Source: Opitutia bacterium UBA4506
GTDB lineage: Bacteria > Verrucomicrobiota > Verrucomicrobiia > Opitutales > Puniceicoccaceae
Length of the DNA stretch: 22,818 bases
Direction: 5' to 3'
NCBI GenBank assembly: GCA_002388665.1
Contig: DGMY01000029.1
Coordinates: 63,369-86,186, forward strand
The notes under the pieces were generated by a model. That model did no database searches, was not told the DNA's origin, and saw only the letters and a list, made by a program, of their open reading frames with translations. Position numbers and translations under genes: made by a program. Each line of letters opens with the position of its first letter. Positions within the stretch are counted from its first letter, which is position 1. This document shows, piece after piece, positions 6,873 through 15,628 of the stretch.

Positions 6873-8828
6873 ATGAGTAAAATCATTGGAATCGATTTGG
6901 GTACAACTAACTCCTGTGTCGCCATCATGGAAGGTGGCGAACCTAAGGTTATTGAAAATTCCGAAGGAGCACGGACTACCCCTTCAGTAGTGGCTTTCTC
7001 CAAGTCGGGAGAACGACTTGTTGGTCAGGCTGCTAAACGCCAGGCCATCACCAACCCGCAGAATACGATCTTTTCGGCAAAGCGCTTGATTGGTCGTAAG
7101 TTTGCCGAGGTTCAGGAAGAGGCCCGCAGTCTCCCTTATGAGGTAGTCGAAGGCAAAAATGGTGACGCCTACATTCGTTGCCAGGTCGGTGATAAAACGG
7201 AGGATTATTCTCCAGAGCAAATTTCCGCGATGATTCTCGGGAAGCTCAAGGCCGATGCCGAAGCCTATCTCGGTGAGCCGGTCACCAAAGCGGTGGTCAC
7301 GGTTCCCGCTTATTTTAATGACGCGCAGCGCCAAGCGACAAAGGATGCGGGTACGATTGCTGGTCTCGAAGTGGACCGGATCATCAATGAGCCAACCGCC
7401 GCTTCGCTCGCCTACGGTCTCGACAAGAAGAATGACCACACCATCTCTGTCTTTGACTTGGGGGGGGGTACGTTCGACGTTTCCGTATTGGAAATCGGGG
7501 ACGGGGTTTTTGAGGTGAAAGCCACAAATGGTGATACGCACCTCGGTGGTGACAACTGGGACACCGCCCTGATTCAGTGGCTCGCCGGAGAATTTTCGAA
7601 GGAGAATGGAATTGATTTGTTGAGTGATCCAATGGCGAAGCAACGCCTGAAGGAAGAAGCGGAAAAGGCGAAAATTGCCCTCTCTTCGACTCAATCTACC
7701 GACATCAACCTTCCCTTTATCACGGCCGACGCATCCGGTCCTAAGCACTTGAATGTGACTTTGAGCCGCGCGAAGCTCGAGCAGATCACTGATTCTCTCT
7801 TCCAGCGGATCAAGGGTCCATTTGAAGCATGCTTGAAGGATGCTGGATTCTCTTCTTCCGAAGTGAATGACTTGGTTCTCGTTGGCGGTATGACCCGTAA
7901 CCCTAAGGTTATTGAGGTTGCCCGTGAGCTCGCTGGAAAAGAGCCACACAAGGGAGTGAACCCAGATGAGGTCGTTGCGATTGGTGCCGCTATTCAGGGT
8001 GCTGTCCTCCAAGGGGACATGCGCGACGTTCTCCTTCTCGACGTGACTCCGCTTACGCTGGGTATCGAAACCGCAGGTAGTGTCTCGACTCCTATGATCG
8101 AGCGAAACACAACGATTCCTACTAAGAAAAGCCAAGTGTTCTCGACCTACGCCGATAATCAGACGGCCGTGGATATTAAGGTTCTTCAAGGGGAGCGTCC
8201 AATGGCTGCCGATAACAAGATGCTCGGAAACTTCCGCTTGGAAGGGATTCCAGCTGCCCAGCGCGGCGTTCCTCAGATCGAGGTTATCTTCGATATCGAT
8301 GCGAACGGGATTCTTCACGTGACCGCGAAAGACCAAGGCACCGGTAAAGATCAGAAGATCACGATTTCCGGTTCCTCAGGTTTGGACAAGGATGAGATCG
8401 AGCGCCTCAAGAAGGAAGCCGAGCTCCACGCTGACGAAGATAAGAAGCGCAAGGAATCTGTCGAAAACCGGAACGAGTTGGATAACCTCTGCTATCAGGC
8501 TGAAAAGCAAATCACTGATCTCGGTGATAAGCTTCCTGAAGACAAGAAGAGTGCAATCGAGCTAGCAGTGGCCGATGGTCGCAAGGTTCTCGAGAATCAA
8601 GCCGCTACCGCAGACGAGTTGAAGGAAGCCAAAGAGAAAATTACCGGCATCCTCACTCAGATCGGCCAGGACATTTACAGTCAGGCCGGTGGTCCGGAAG
8701 CTGGGGCCGCAGGTGCGGATGCCGGCGAAGGCCAGCCTGCCGGCGGTGAAGCTGATTCATCCGAGAAGGATGATGACGTGGTCGATGCGGACTTCGAGGT
8801 CGTCGACGAAGACGAGAAGAAGAGCTAA
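6873..8828 (+). CDS. dnaK: Chaperone DnaK (Hsp70)
   Basis: Cytoplasmic ATP-dependent Hsp70 that binds exposed hydrophobic segments of unfolded proteins, working with DnaJ and GrpE, neither of which is in this window. The 651-residue length and order are standard. The ATPase domain has phosphate-1 loop GIDLGTTNS (6-14), VTVPAYF (142-148), phosphate-2 DLGGGT (195-200) and adenosine loop VGGMTR (337-342). The conserved linker DVLLLD (385-390) leads to the beta-sandwich (TPLTLGIETAGS) and helical lid, and an Ala/Gly-rich tail ends in acidic DDDVVDADFEVVDEDEKKS. ATG 6873 gives the canonical MSKIIGIDLG; an AAGG sits 4 nt upstream. It is followed 52 bp later by groES with no terminator visible, so the three chaperone genes may share a transcript. 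Confidence 0.98.
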   Translation: MSKIIGIDLGTTNSCVAIMEGGEPKVIENSEGARTTPSVVAFSKSGERLVGQAAKRQAITNPQNTIFSAKRLIGRKFAEVQEEARSLPYEVVEGKNGDAYIRCQVGDKTEDYSPEQISAMILGKLKADAEAYLGEPVTKAVVTVPAYFNDAQRQATKDAGTIAGLEVDRIINEPTAASLAYGLDKKNDHTISVFDLGGGTFDVSVLEIGDGVFEVKATNGDTHLGGDNWDTALIQWLAGEFSKENGIDLLSDPMAKQRLKEEAEKAKIALSSTQSTDINLPFITADASGPKHLNVTLSRAKLEQITDSLFQRIKGPFEACLKDAGFSSSEVNDLVLVGGMTRNPKVIEVARELAGKEPHKGVNPDEVVAIGAAIQGAVLQGDMRDVLLLDVTPLTLGIETAGSVSTPMIERNTTIPTKKSQVFSTYADNQTAVDIKVLQGERPMAADNKMLGNFRLEGIPAAQRGVPQIEVIFDIDANGILHVTAKDQGTGKDQKITISGSSGLDKDEIERLKKEAELHADEDKKRKESVENRNELDNLCYQAEKQITDLGDKLPEDKKSAIELAVADGRKVLENQAATADELKEAKEKITGILTQIGQDIYSQAGGPEAGAAGADAGEGQPAGGEADSSEKDDDVVDADFEVVDEDEKKS

Positions 8829-8880
8829 GCACAGTATCTACGTAAATCTACGATTTTAACCCGAAATCAAAACCACCTAC

Positions 8881-9177
8881 ATGAGTAAAGTGAAAATCAA
8901 ACCACTCGGAGACCGTGTTCTCGTTAAGCACGTCGAAGAAGATGAACAAGTTCGCGGTGGCATCATCATTCCTGACTCGGCTAAAGAAAAGCCGCAGGAA
9001 GCTGAAGTCATCGCCCTCGGAACCGGCAAGACCGACGAAGCGGGCGCTAAGAGCTCGTTCGAAGTCAAGGTCGGTGACCGTGTCCTCGTAAGCAAATACG
9101 GGGGTACTGAAGTGAAGCTCGATGGAAGCACCTACACGCTAATGCGTGAGGATGACATCCTCGGCATCATCGGATAA
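8881..9177 (+). CDS. groES: Co-chaperonin GroES (Hsp10)
   Basis: A 98-residue GroES, forming the heptameric lid of the GroEL folding chamber. It has the full N-terminal signature KIKPLGDRVLVKHVEEDE, the mobile loop contacting GroEL (QVRGGIIIPDSAKEKPQ, about 23-39), VGDRVLVSKYGGTEV (about 62-76) and the C-terminal REDDILGIIG. Length is normal. The 15 bases before the ATG (ATCAAAACCACCTAC) contain no Shine-Dalgarno sequence, unusual for a highly expressed gene. The 52-bp gap after dnaK contains a direct repeat ATCTACG (8836-8842, 8846-8852) and no CIRCE. groEL follows after 35 bp. Confidence 0.98.
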   Translation: MSKVKIKPLGDRVLVKHVEEDEQVRGGIIIPDSAKEKPQEAEVIALGTGKTDEAGAKSSFEVKVGDRVLVSKYGGTEVKLDGSTYTLMREDDILGIIG

Positions 9178-9212
9178 TTCAACCGTAATCCAACAGAAAC
9201 CTATATAATATT

Positions 9213-10853
9213 ATGGCCAAACAACTACTGTTTGACGAAGCGGGTCGGAAGAAGATCCTGCGCGGCGTGGAAACTCTCTCCAAAGCCGTTAAAGTGACTC
9301 TCGGACCTAAGGGACGTAACGTAATTATCGACAAGAAGTTCGGTTCGCCAACGGTCACCAAGGATGGTGTCTCCGTAGCGAAAGAGATCGAACTTGAAGA
9401 TCCTTACGAAAACATGGGTGCGCAGATGGTGAAGGAAGTTGCTTCCAAGACCTCTGATGCAGCTGGTGACGGTACGACTACTGCCACCGTTCTTGCTGAA
9501 GCGATTTACCGCGAAGGTCTGAAGAACGTTGCCGCAGGTGCCAACCCGGTTTACTTGAAGCGCGGGATCGATAAGGCCGTTGCTGCCGCTGTTGCTGAGT
9601 TTGCGAAAGCTTCTAAGAAGGTAAGCAGCCGCGACGAGGTTCGCCAAGTGGCTACCGTTTCTGCTAACTGGGACTTGGAAATCGGTGAAATCATCGCCGA
9701 TGCCATGGACAAGGTTGGTAAGGACGGGACGATCACCGTTGAGGAAGCCAAGTCGATCGAAACTACCCTCGACGTTGTCGAAGGGATGCAGTTCGACAAG
9801 GGATACCTCAGCCCTTACTTCGCTACCGATCAGGAATCCATGGAGTGCATCCTCGAAGATGCTTACATCCTGATCCACGAGAAGAAGATCTCTAACCTGA
9901 ACGACATCCTTCCTCTCCTCCAGAACGTTGCGAAACAAGGCAAGCCGTTCTTGATCATTGCGGAAGACATCGAAGGGGAAGCTCTTGCTGCTCTCGTCGT
10001 GAACAAGCTTCGCGGTACTTTGAATGTCTGCGCTGTTAAGGCTCCAGGCTTCGGTGACCGTCGCAAGGCTATGCTCGAAGACATCGCTGTTCTTACCGGT
10101 GGCCGTTGCATTACTGAAGATCTCGGCATCAAGCTTGAGAACGTTCAAGTTAGCGACCTCGGTCGGACCAAGCGCGTTTCCATCGACAAGGAAAGCACCA
10201 CCATCGTTGAAGGTGCTGGTAAAGCTTCCGACATCCAAGGCCGCGTAAAGCAGATCCGTCGTCAGATCGAAGAAACTTCTTCGGACTACGATCGTGAGAA
10301 GCTCCAAGAGCGTCTTGCTAAGCTCGCTGGTGGTGTGGCCGTCATTAACGTCGGTGCCGCAACTGAGCCAGAGATGAAAGAGAAGAAGGCTCGCGTAGAG
10401 GATGCTCTCCACGCTACCCGCGCTGCTGTTGAAGAGGGTATCCTCCCTGGTGGTGGTGTCGCTCTCCTCAATGCTGCGAAGACTCTCGATGCGATTCAGC
10501 TCGAAGGTGACGAAGCGATTGGTGCGACCATCGTCCGCAAGGCGATTGAGTACCCACTCCGTCAACTCTGCGCCAACGCTGGTGTCGAAGGTTCAATCGT
10601 CGTTCAGCAAGTTCTGAATGCCGAAGGAAACCAAGGCTACAACGTGGCGACTGGTGAGTACGAAGACCTCATCAAGGCAGGTGTTGTCGATCCAGCTAAG
10701 GTGACCCGCACTGCTTTGCAGAACGCAGGTTCCGTCGCCGGGTTGCTTCTGACTACTGAGTGCATGATCACCGATATTCCTGAAAAGGATAAGCCTGCGG
10801 CACCTGACATGGGTGGCATGGGCGGTATGGGTGGCATGGGCGGCATGATGTAA
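9213..10853 (+). CDS. groEL: Chaperonin GroEL (Hsp60)
   Basis: A 546-residue GroEL, the tetradecameric ATP-driven folding chamber of the cytoplasm. Visible hallmarks are TLGPKGRNVIIDKKFGSPTVT (about 29-49) for nucleotide binding, DGTTT (86-90) including the catalytic-loop Asp, the apical domain, the EEGILPGGGVALL signature in the lower intermediate/equatorial domain, and VVDPAKVTRTALQNAGSVAG. The C-terminus is the Gly-Met repeat tail (GGMGGMGGMGGMM) of folding-competent group I chaperonins, so nothing is truncated. It starts at ATG 9213 after the A/T-rich CTATATAATATT, with no Shine-Dalgarno sequence. It is the last gene of the chaperone cluster, ending just before a strong terminator. Confidence 0.98.
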   Translation: MAKQLLFDEAGRKKILRGVETLSKAVKVTLGPKGRNVIIDKKFGSPTVTKDGVSVAKEIELEDPYENMGAQMVKEVASKTSDAAGDGTTTATVLAEAIYREGLKNVAAGANPVYLKRGIDKAVAAAVAEFAKASKKVSSRDEVRQVATVSANWDLEIGEIIADAMDKVGKDGTITVEEAKSIETTLDVVEGMQFDKGYLSPYFATDQESMECILEDAYILIHEKKISNLNDILPLLQNVAKQGKPFLIIAEDIEGEALAALVVNKLRGTLNVCAVKAPGFGDRRKAMLEDIAVLTGGRCITEDLGIKLENVQVSDLGRTKRVSIDKESTTIVEGAGKASDIQGRVKQIRRQIEETSSDYDREKLQERLAKLAGGVAVINVGAATEPEMKEKKARVEDALHATRAAVEEGILPGGGVALLNAAKTLDAIQLEGDEAIGATIVRKAIEYPLRQLCANAGVEGSIVVQQVLNAEGNQGYNVATGEYEDLIKAGVVDPAKVTRTALQNAGSVAGLLLTTECMITDIPEKDKPAAPDMGGMGGMGGMGGMM

Positions 10854-10898
10854 TGCCCCCGTTTTTCTCCCAAGTAGTCATTTAGACCTATTTATTCA

Positions 10899-10929
10899 GG
10901 GCCGTCTCATCTGAGACGGCCCTTTTTTT
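10899..10929 (+). terminator. Strong intrinsic terminator after groEL
   Basis: GGGCCGTCTCA (10899-10909) and TGAGACGGCCC (10912-10922) form a perfect 11-bp stem (10 bp with a 4-nt loop in practice), immediately followed by seven T (10923-10929). It separates the chaperone cluster from the mrp operon. Confidence 0.95.
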
Positions 10930-10939
10930 CTGCTTTTGC

Positions 10940-10970
10940 TTGATGCCTGCTTCATTTCCTTTTTTATAGG
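10940..10970 (+). promoter_or_regulatory. Possible mrp operon promoter
   Basis: Between the terminator and mrpA, TTGATG (10940-10945) could serve as -35 and TATAGG (10965-10970) or the overlapping TTATAG as -10, with an 18-19 nt spacer. The match is weak, but a promoter is expected here because the terminator isolates mrpA from groEL. Confidence 0.3.
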
Positions 10971-10987
10971 GCAAACTTTCGATCTTC

Positions 10988-13318
10988 ATGCTTCTCGTTC
11001 TCAGTATTCTTACGATCTTTGCCGGTGCCGTCGTGGCACCGCTTTTTGGTCGTCAGGGCCGTCCCGGGTGGAGCCTCTTTATAGCGTTGCCACCTTTAGT
11101 CGCCTTTATACTGCTCCTGACCGCTTGGTTTGGCTATGCGCAGCCCGATGGCTCCTTGATGGTTTCCTGGGAGTGGTTCCCCGCCTTCGGGGTTTCTCTC
11201 GATTTTTGCCTCGACGGTCTGTCTGTGACGATGGGGCTTCTCGTTACCGGGATAGGAGTATTAGTCGGGATTTATGCTGTAGGCTATATGAAGGGGCATC
11301 CGCAATTCGGGCGCTTCTCTTCATTCTTTCTCTTCTTTATGGGGTCCATGCTCGGCTTGGTCCTGGCCGATAATCTGATTCTTCTCTTTGTCTTCTGGGA
11401 GATGACGAGTATCTCCTCCTACCTCCTCATCGGTTTCAATCATGAGGACGAAAACGCGCGAAAGAAAGCACTTCAGGCGCTGTTGGTTACCGGAGGTGGT
11501 GCGGTGGCTATGCTGGCAGGGTTTATTCTTATCGGAATTGTCAGTGAGACCTATCGAATTTCAGAGTTGGGCGTGCTTGCTGAGGTTCTCCGATCATCTC
11601 CTCTTTATACCGGCATTGTGATTCTTGTCCTGCTGGGAGCTTTTACCAAAAGTGCTCAAGTGCCGTTCCACTTCTGGCTGCCAAATGCAATGGCTGCTCC
11701 GACGCCGGTAAGCGCATTCTTGCACTCCGCGACAATGGTCAAGGCGGGGGTATTCCTTCTTGCCCGCCTCAATCCCGCCCTCAGTGGCACAGACCTGTGG
11801 GCCTGGTCACTCACTGGTTTCGGTGGGGCCACTTTGCTCACCGCTGTTGTCTTGGGTATTTTTCAGACGGATTTAAAAAAGATCCTGGCCTATACGACGT
11901 TGGGGGTCCTCGGGTTGCTCACGATGATGCTTGGGGTTGGAACCGAACTGGCGATTAAATCAATGGTCATCTTTTTGATCGGCCATGCTCTCTATAAGGC
12001 TGCTCTGTTCATGACTGCCGGTTCGGTCGATCACGAGACGGGAACGCGAGACGTGCGGGTTCTCCGCGGATTGAGGAAAGCTATGCCGTTGACGGCGATT
12101 GCCGCAGGGTTGGCCGCTCTCTCCAAAGCCGGCTTTCCACCGTTCTTTGGTTTTATCGGCAAAGAGTACGTCTACACCGCTGGTGTTTCCGTAGAAGGAT
12201 TGGCACAGGTCGCGCTGCCCGTTGCCTTCGTGGGGAACTTGATCATGCTGGCTTTGGCTTTTAAAGCTGGAGTGAGTCCATTTTGGGGCAAGCCAACGGC
12301 AGAGGGGTTGCTCCCGAAGCACCCGCACGAAGCACCGTTTAGCTTGGTCTTCGGTCCATTGCTGCTCGCAGTGCTCGGGTTGGTCTTTGGTGTTTTTCCG
12401 TTTCTCGTCGATTCAAGTATTGTCGGCCCGGCAGTCTCGGCAATTGAGGGGCATCCAGTTGAGTTGCACATCTCCCTTTGGCACGGCGTTAATCTTCCGT
12501 TGATTCTGAGCCTTTGTACTTTGGCTGCCGGAATCACCCTGTACTCGTGCAGGAGGTTCTTCTGGAAGCGTCATCTTGCGGTCAATACGTTCCTGCGCCC
12601 AAGAGGGGCCGAGGCCGTTTATGATTTCCTCTTTAATGGAATTGTTCGCTTTTCCAAGGTGCAGACCCGGATTCTCCAGTCGGGGCTCCTTCACAATTAT
12701 GTGTTCATCATCGTTTCATTGACGACTGGACTCCTCGCCTGGGCATTTTGGCGATTCGGTGGGATTCAACTCGATTTCTCCACCGAATCGATGAGCGCTC
12801 TGTCGACTGGTCTGGTCATTATCATGGCGATAGCAGCTATTTTGGCTGCGAGTACAAATAACCGGATCACGGCGCTTGTCGCGCTCGGTACGGTCGGTTT
12901 TGGAGTGGCTCTTCTCTTTCTCTACTACGGAGCGCCCGATCTCGCGATCACACAGCTTCTGGTCGAAACGCTGACAGTGGTTCTGTTCATGTTTGTCATC
13001 TTTCGTCTGCCGAAACTCAGGAGTTTGTCTTCCAAAGCGACTCGTTTGCGTGATGCGATTTTGGCAGCACTTTTCGGCGGAATGATTTCAATTCTGGTCA
13101 TTAAAGCCTTCACCATCCAGTTTCACGAATCGATCGGAAGTGACTTGGCCGAAATGAGCTACCCCGAAGCTCACGGAAAGAACGTGGTCAACGTGATTCT
13201 CGTCGACTTCCGTGCGCTGGATACTTTGGGAGAAATCACTGTGCTCTCTATCGCAGCTCTCGGAATCGCTGCGCTGATTGCGGGATCCCGCAGAAAAGGA
13301 AAGGGGACTGCCAAATGA
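10988..13318 (+). CDS. mrpA: Mrp/Mnh cation/H+ antiporter subunit A
   Basis: Largest subunit of the Mrp antiporter, which uses proton influx to expel Na+ (or K+) and keeps the cytoplasm near neutral in alkaline or salty conditions. It is homologous to complex I NuoL. The 776-residue length matches a separate-MrpB (seven-subunit) system. The antiporter core shows E138 in LFVFWEMTS and K221 in GAFTKSAQVPFHFWLPN, followed by HSATMVKAG with H246 and K252, all in the positions of the NuoL proton path. After about residue 600 the C-terminus carries the additional MrpA domain (LYYGAPDLAITQLLVETLTVV, then DFRALDTLGEITVLSIAALG). ATG 10988 lacks a clear ribosome site. Its TGA overlaps the mrpB ATG. Confidence 0.96.
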   Translation: MLLVLSILTIFAGAVVAPLFGRQGRPGWSLFIALPPLVAFILLLTAWFGYAQPDGSLMVSWEWFPAFGVSLDFCLDGLSVTMGLLVTGIGVLVGIYAVGYMKGHPQFGRFSSFFLFFMGSMLGLVLADNLILLFVFWEMTSISSYLLIGFNHEDENARKKALQALLVTGGGAVAMLAGFILIGIVSETYRISELGVLAEVLRSSPLYTGIVILVLLGAFTKSAQVPFHFWLPNAMAAPTPVSAFLHSATMVKAGVFLLARLNPALSGTDLWAWSLTGFGGATLLTAVVLGIFQTDLKKILAYTTLGVLGLLTMMLGVGTELAIKSMVIFLIGHALYKAALFMTAGSVDHETGTRDVRVLRGLRKAMPLTAIAAGLAALSKAGFPPFFGFIGKEYVYTAGVSVEGLAQVALPVAFVGNLIMLALAFKAGVSPFWGKPTAEGLLPKHPHEAPFSLVFGPLLLAVLGLVFGVFPFLVDSSIVGPAVSAIEGHPVELHISLWHGVNLPLILSLCTLAAGITLYSCRRFFWKRHLAVNTFLRPRGAEAVYDFLFNGIVRFSKVQTRILQSGLLHNYVFIIVSLTTGLLAWAFWRFGGIQLDFSTESMSALSTGLVIIMAIAAILAASTNNRITALVALGTVGFGVALLFLYYGAPDLAITQLLVETLTVVLFMFVIFRLPKLRSLSSKATRLRDAILAALFGGMISILVIKAFTIQFHESIGSDLAEMSYPEAHGKNVVNVILVDFRALDTLGEITVLSIAALGIAALIAGSRRKGKGTAK

Positions 13319-13755
13319 AATCGATGATTCTTCACCAATCGGGGCGTATGCTGTTCCCGTGGCTTATCGTCCTTTCCATCATCGTGCTTTATCGAGGGCA
13401 CAACCTTCCGGGGGGAGGGTTCATCGGTGGCCTCATTGCCGCGACTGCCTTCCTTCTGGCGAGCCTGGGAGACTCTGCGCAGGAGGCACGCCGCCTTTTG
13501 CGGTGCGAACCCACTACTCTGATGGGAGTCGGGCTGGCTATCGCTATCTTTAGCGGGGTGATCGGTGTCTTCGGGGGCGGGCCATTTTTGACCGGAGAGT
13601 GGTTGCCGGGATTTAAATTGCCACTTCTCGGAAGTGTCCATTTGGGCACGCCGGTTCTTTTTGATGTGGGAGTCTATCTGACTGTCATCGGATTCGTACT
13701 ACACAGTGCCTTCAGCCTCTCGACGCTGAGCGAGTTTGGAGAGGAGGAAGACTGA
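13315..13755 (+). CDS. mrpB: Mrp antiporter subunit B
   Basis: A 146-residue membrane protein of the MnhB family with four hydrophobic segments. The signature RGHNLPGGGFIGGLIAATAF (about 24-43) with its Gly run is diagnostic, and the C-terminal segment TPVLFDVGVYLTVIGFVLH is also typical. Length equals the stand-alone family, so it is not fused to MrpA. The ATG overlaps the mrpA stop (ATGA, 13315-13318), so translation is probably coupled. mrpC follows after 5 bp. Confidence 0.95.
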   Translation: MKSMILHQSGRMLFPWLIVLSIIVLYRGHNLPGGGFIGGLIAATAFLLASLGDSAQEARRLLRCEPTTLMGVGLAIAIFSGVIGVFGGGPFLTGEWLPGFKLPLLGSVHLGTPVLFDVGVYLTVIGFVLHSAFSLSTLSEFGEEED

Positions 13756-13760
13756 TTCCC

Positions 13761-14108
13761 ATGGAAATCTTATTCGCAGTTCTTATAGGAATCCTCTTCG
13801 GCAGCGGTATCTACTGCTTGTTGAGAAGAAGTATTGTCAAACTGGTGATTGGTATCGTTTTGATCGGACACGGGGCCAACTTGCTGGTGTTTTCCTCGGG
13901 CGGTTTGCTCGCGGGGCGTCCCCCGATCGTTGAGTCGGGCCAGCTGGCTCCTACGGCTCCCTACGGGGATCCACTTCCGCAGGCGATGGTTCTTACCGCG
14001 ATCGTGATCGGCTTTGGCCTGACCGCTTTCGCGCTGACCCTCGTGCATAAAGCCGAACGGGCGGTCGGGGAAGACGATATTAACGCGTTCAATAGTACGG
14101 ACACATGA
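13761..14108 (+). CDS. mrpC: Mrp antiporter subunit C
   Basis: A 115-residue homologue of complex I NuoK, with three membrane segments. Recognisable parts are GIYCLLRRSIVKLVIGIVLIGHGANLLVF (about 14-42) and DPLPQAMVLTAIVIGFGLTAFAL (about 73-95), the latter holding the conserved PLPQALVLTAIVI block of MrpC/MnhC. Length is standard. ATG 13761 lies 10 nt after a GGAGGAAG sequence in the end of mrpB. The stop overlaps the mrpD start as ATGA. Confidence 0.95.
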   Translation: MEILFAVLIGILFGSGIYCLLRRSIVKLVIGIVLIGHGANLLVFSSGGLLAGRPPIVESGQLAPTAPYGDPLPQAMVLTAIVIGFGLTAFALTLVHKAERAVGEDDINAFNSTDT

Positions 14109-15628
14109 ACGAATTGGTCATTTTTCTTCCTCTTTTGGTTCCGCTCTGTGCAGCGGTTTGCCTTCTGTTGACCGCCAAATCGATACGATTCCAACGGATC
14201 GGTGGAGTGGTGGGCAGCATCTTAACGCTGATCGCTTCGTCATACCTACTGTGGCAAACAGATGTTCACGGGGTGATCGTCGCCCAAGCAGGTGGCTGGG
14301 CCGCGCCGCTCGGTATCACTTTTGCGGCCGATCGTCTTGGGGCTGTGATGGTGTTCATCTCCTCTTTGATGGGGGCGGCTGTTGCGATCTACTCGTTGAG
14401 CGAGATCGGTGAGGATTATATCCGGAAGTTCTTCTATCCGCTTTTCCTCTTTCTGCTCTTCGGGGTGAATGGAGCCTTCCTCACTGGGGATTTATTCAAT
14501 CTCTATGTCTGGTTTGAGGTGATGCTTATCTCGTCCTTTGTTCTGGTCTCCATGGGCGGGAAAAAGAACGAGCTGGAAGGGGGCCTCAAGTATGTCTGCT
14601 TGAACTTACTGGCTTCAGCCTTGTTCCTCGCGGGCGCGGGTATTCTGTACGGAAAACTCGGGACGCTGAACATGGCTGATTTGTCCGTGAAGATTGCGAC
14701 TGCCTCGGAACCTACTTGGATTATCAGTGGGTCGATGCTCCTGTTGGTTTCATTTGGTTTGAAGGCTGGAGTCTTTCCTTTGTTCTTCTGGCTCCCCGCA
14801 TCCTACCATACGCCTCCGGTGGCGGTCTCCGCGATTTTCGCTGGCTTGCTGACCAAGGTGGGGGTCTATGCGTTGATTCGCGCCTATACGCTGATTTTTA
14901 CCCCTCTGTTTGGAGAGATTCAGGGTATATTGATTACCATATCGGTGCTCACAATGATTACCGGGGTTCTCGGGGCTGCGTCACATTTTGAGATGCGGAA
15001 GATCCTGTCGTTCCACATTGTCAGTCAGATTGGATACATGACGCTCGGGCTCGCCTTCATGACTCCGTTGGCTTTGGCCGCCGCTATTTTCTATTTGATT
15101 CACCACATTATTGTGAAAACCAATCTGTTTTTGGTGAGTGGTATTGTCATTCGAAAGAAGGGGTCCGATGATCTGGCTCGAATAGGAGGATTGTACAAGT
15201 CGGCTCCATGGCTGGCTGCTCTGTTCTTTATCCCGGCGTTCTCTCTGGGAGGGATCCCTCCGTTGTCGGGGTTCTGGGCGAAGCTAGGGATTATTCAATC
15301 GGGTCTGGATATCGGGGCCTATGTTTCTGTCGCGGCGGCCTTGGGGGTCGGGATTCTCACTCTATTCTCCATGACCAAGATTTGGGCAGAGGCGTTTTGG
15401 AAGAAACAACCCGAGCATGCGCCCGAGGGTGAGCGAGAGAGTTGCGGTGACGGACATATCGCGTGGATGGTGATTCCGGTTACGTTCCTTGCCATTTGTA
15501 CCGTCGTGATCGGACTCTTCGGCGAACCTTTGTTTGCGTTTTCAGAGAGGGCGGCTGCTCAGTTGGCTGATTCCTCCGAGTATATTTCAGCTGTGCTGGA
15601 TGCGCCCGAAACAGGAGGTCACGAATGA
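14105..15628 (+). CDS. mrpD: Mrp antiporter subunit D
   Basis: A 507-residue NuoN/NuoM-like antiporter subunit with about fourteen membrane segments. Conserved proton-path residues are in place: E138 in NLYVWFEVMLISS and K220 in SFGLKAGVFPLFFWLPASYH, then LTKVGVYALIR. HIVSQIGYMTLGL and a broken helix near FYLIHHIIVKTNLF follow, as usual. MrpD forms the second proton channel of the complex beside MrpA. It begins at the ATGA shared with mrpC and ends in an ATGA with mrpE; a good AGGAGGT for mrpE lies inside its last codons. Confidence 0.96.
   Translation: MNELVIFLPLLVPLCAAVCLLLTAKSIRFQRIGGVVGSILTLIASSYLLWQTDVHGVIVAQAGGWAAPLGITFAADRLGAVMVFISSLMGAAVAIYSLSEIGEDYIRKFFYPLFLFLLFGVNGAFLTGDLFNLYVWFEVMLISSFVLVSMGGKKNELEGGLKYVCLNLLASALFLAGAGILYGKLGTLNMADLSVKIATASEPTWIISGSMLLLVSFGLKAGVFPLFFWLPASYHTPPVAVSAIFAGLLTKVGVYALIRAYTLIFTPLFGEIQGILITISVLTMITGVLGAASHFEMRKILSFHIVSQIGYMTLGLAFMTPLALAAAIFYLIHHIIVKTNLFLVSGIVIRKKGSDDLARIGGLYKSAPWLAALFFIPAFSLGGIPPLSGFWAKLGIIQSGLDIGAYVSVAAALGVGILTLFSMTKIWAEAFWKKQPEHAPEGERESCGDGHIAWMVIPVTFLAICTVVIGLFGEPLFAFSERAAAQLADSSEYISAVLDAPETGGHE

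Noticed and set aside
6984..8336. 450-codon open frame antisense to dnaK
   Set aside because: Long frames opposite dnaK are a known by-product of its codon bias. The translation looks like no protein family, and dnaK itself is certain.
9204..9209. TATAAT hexamer just before groEL
   Set aside because: It ends 3 nt before the ATG, so a normal start site would fall inside the gene, and no -35 lies at the right distance. More likely just the A/T-rich leader.
9225..10565. 446-codon open frame antisense to groEL
   Set aside because: Same explanation: codon bias of a highly expressed gene opens the opposite frame. No ribosome site or domain is visible.
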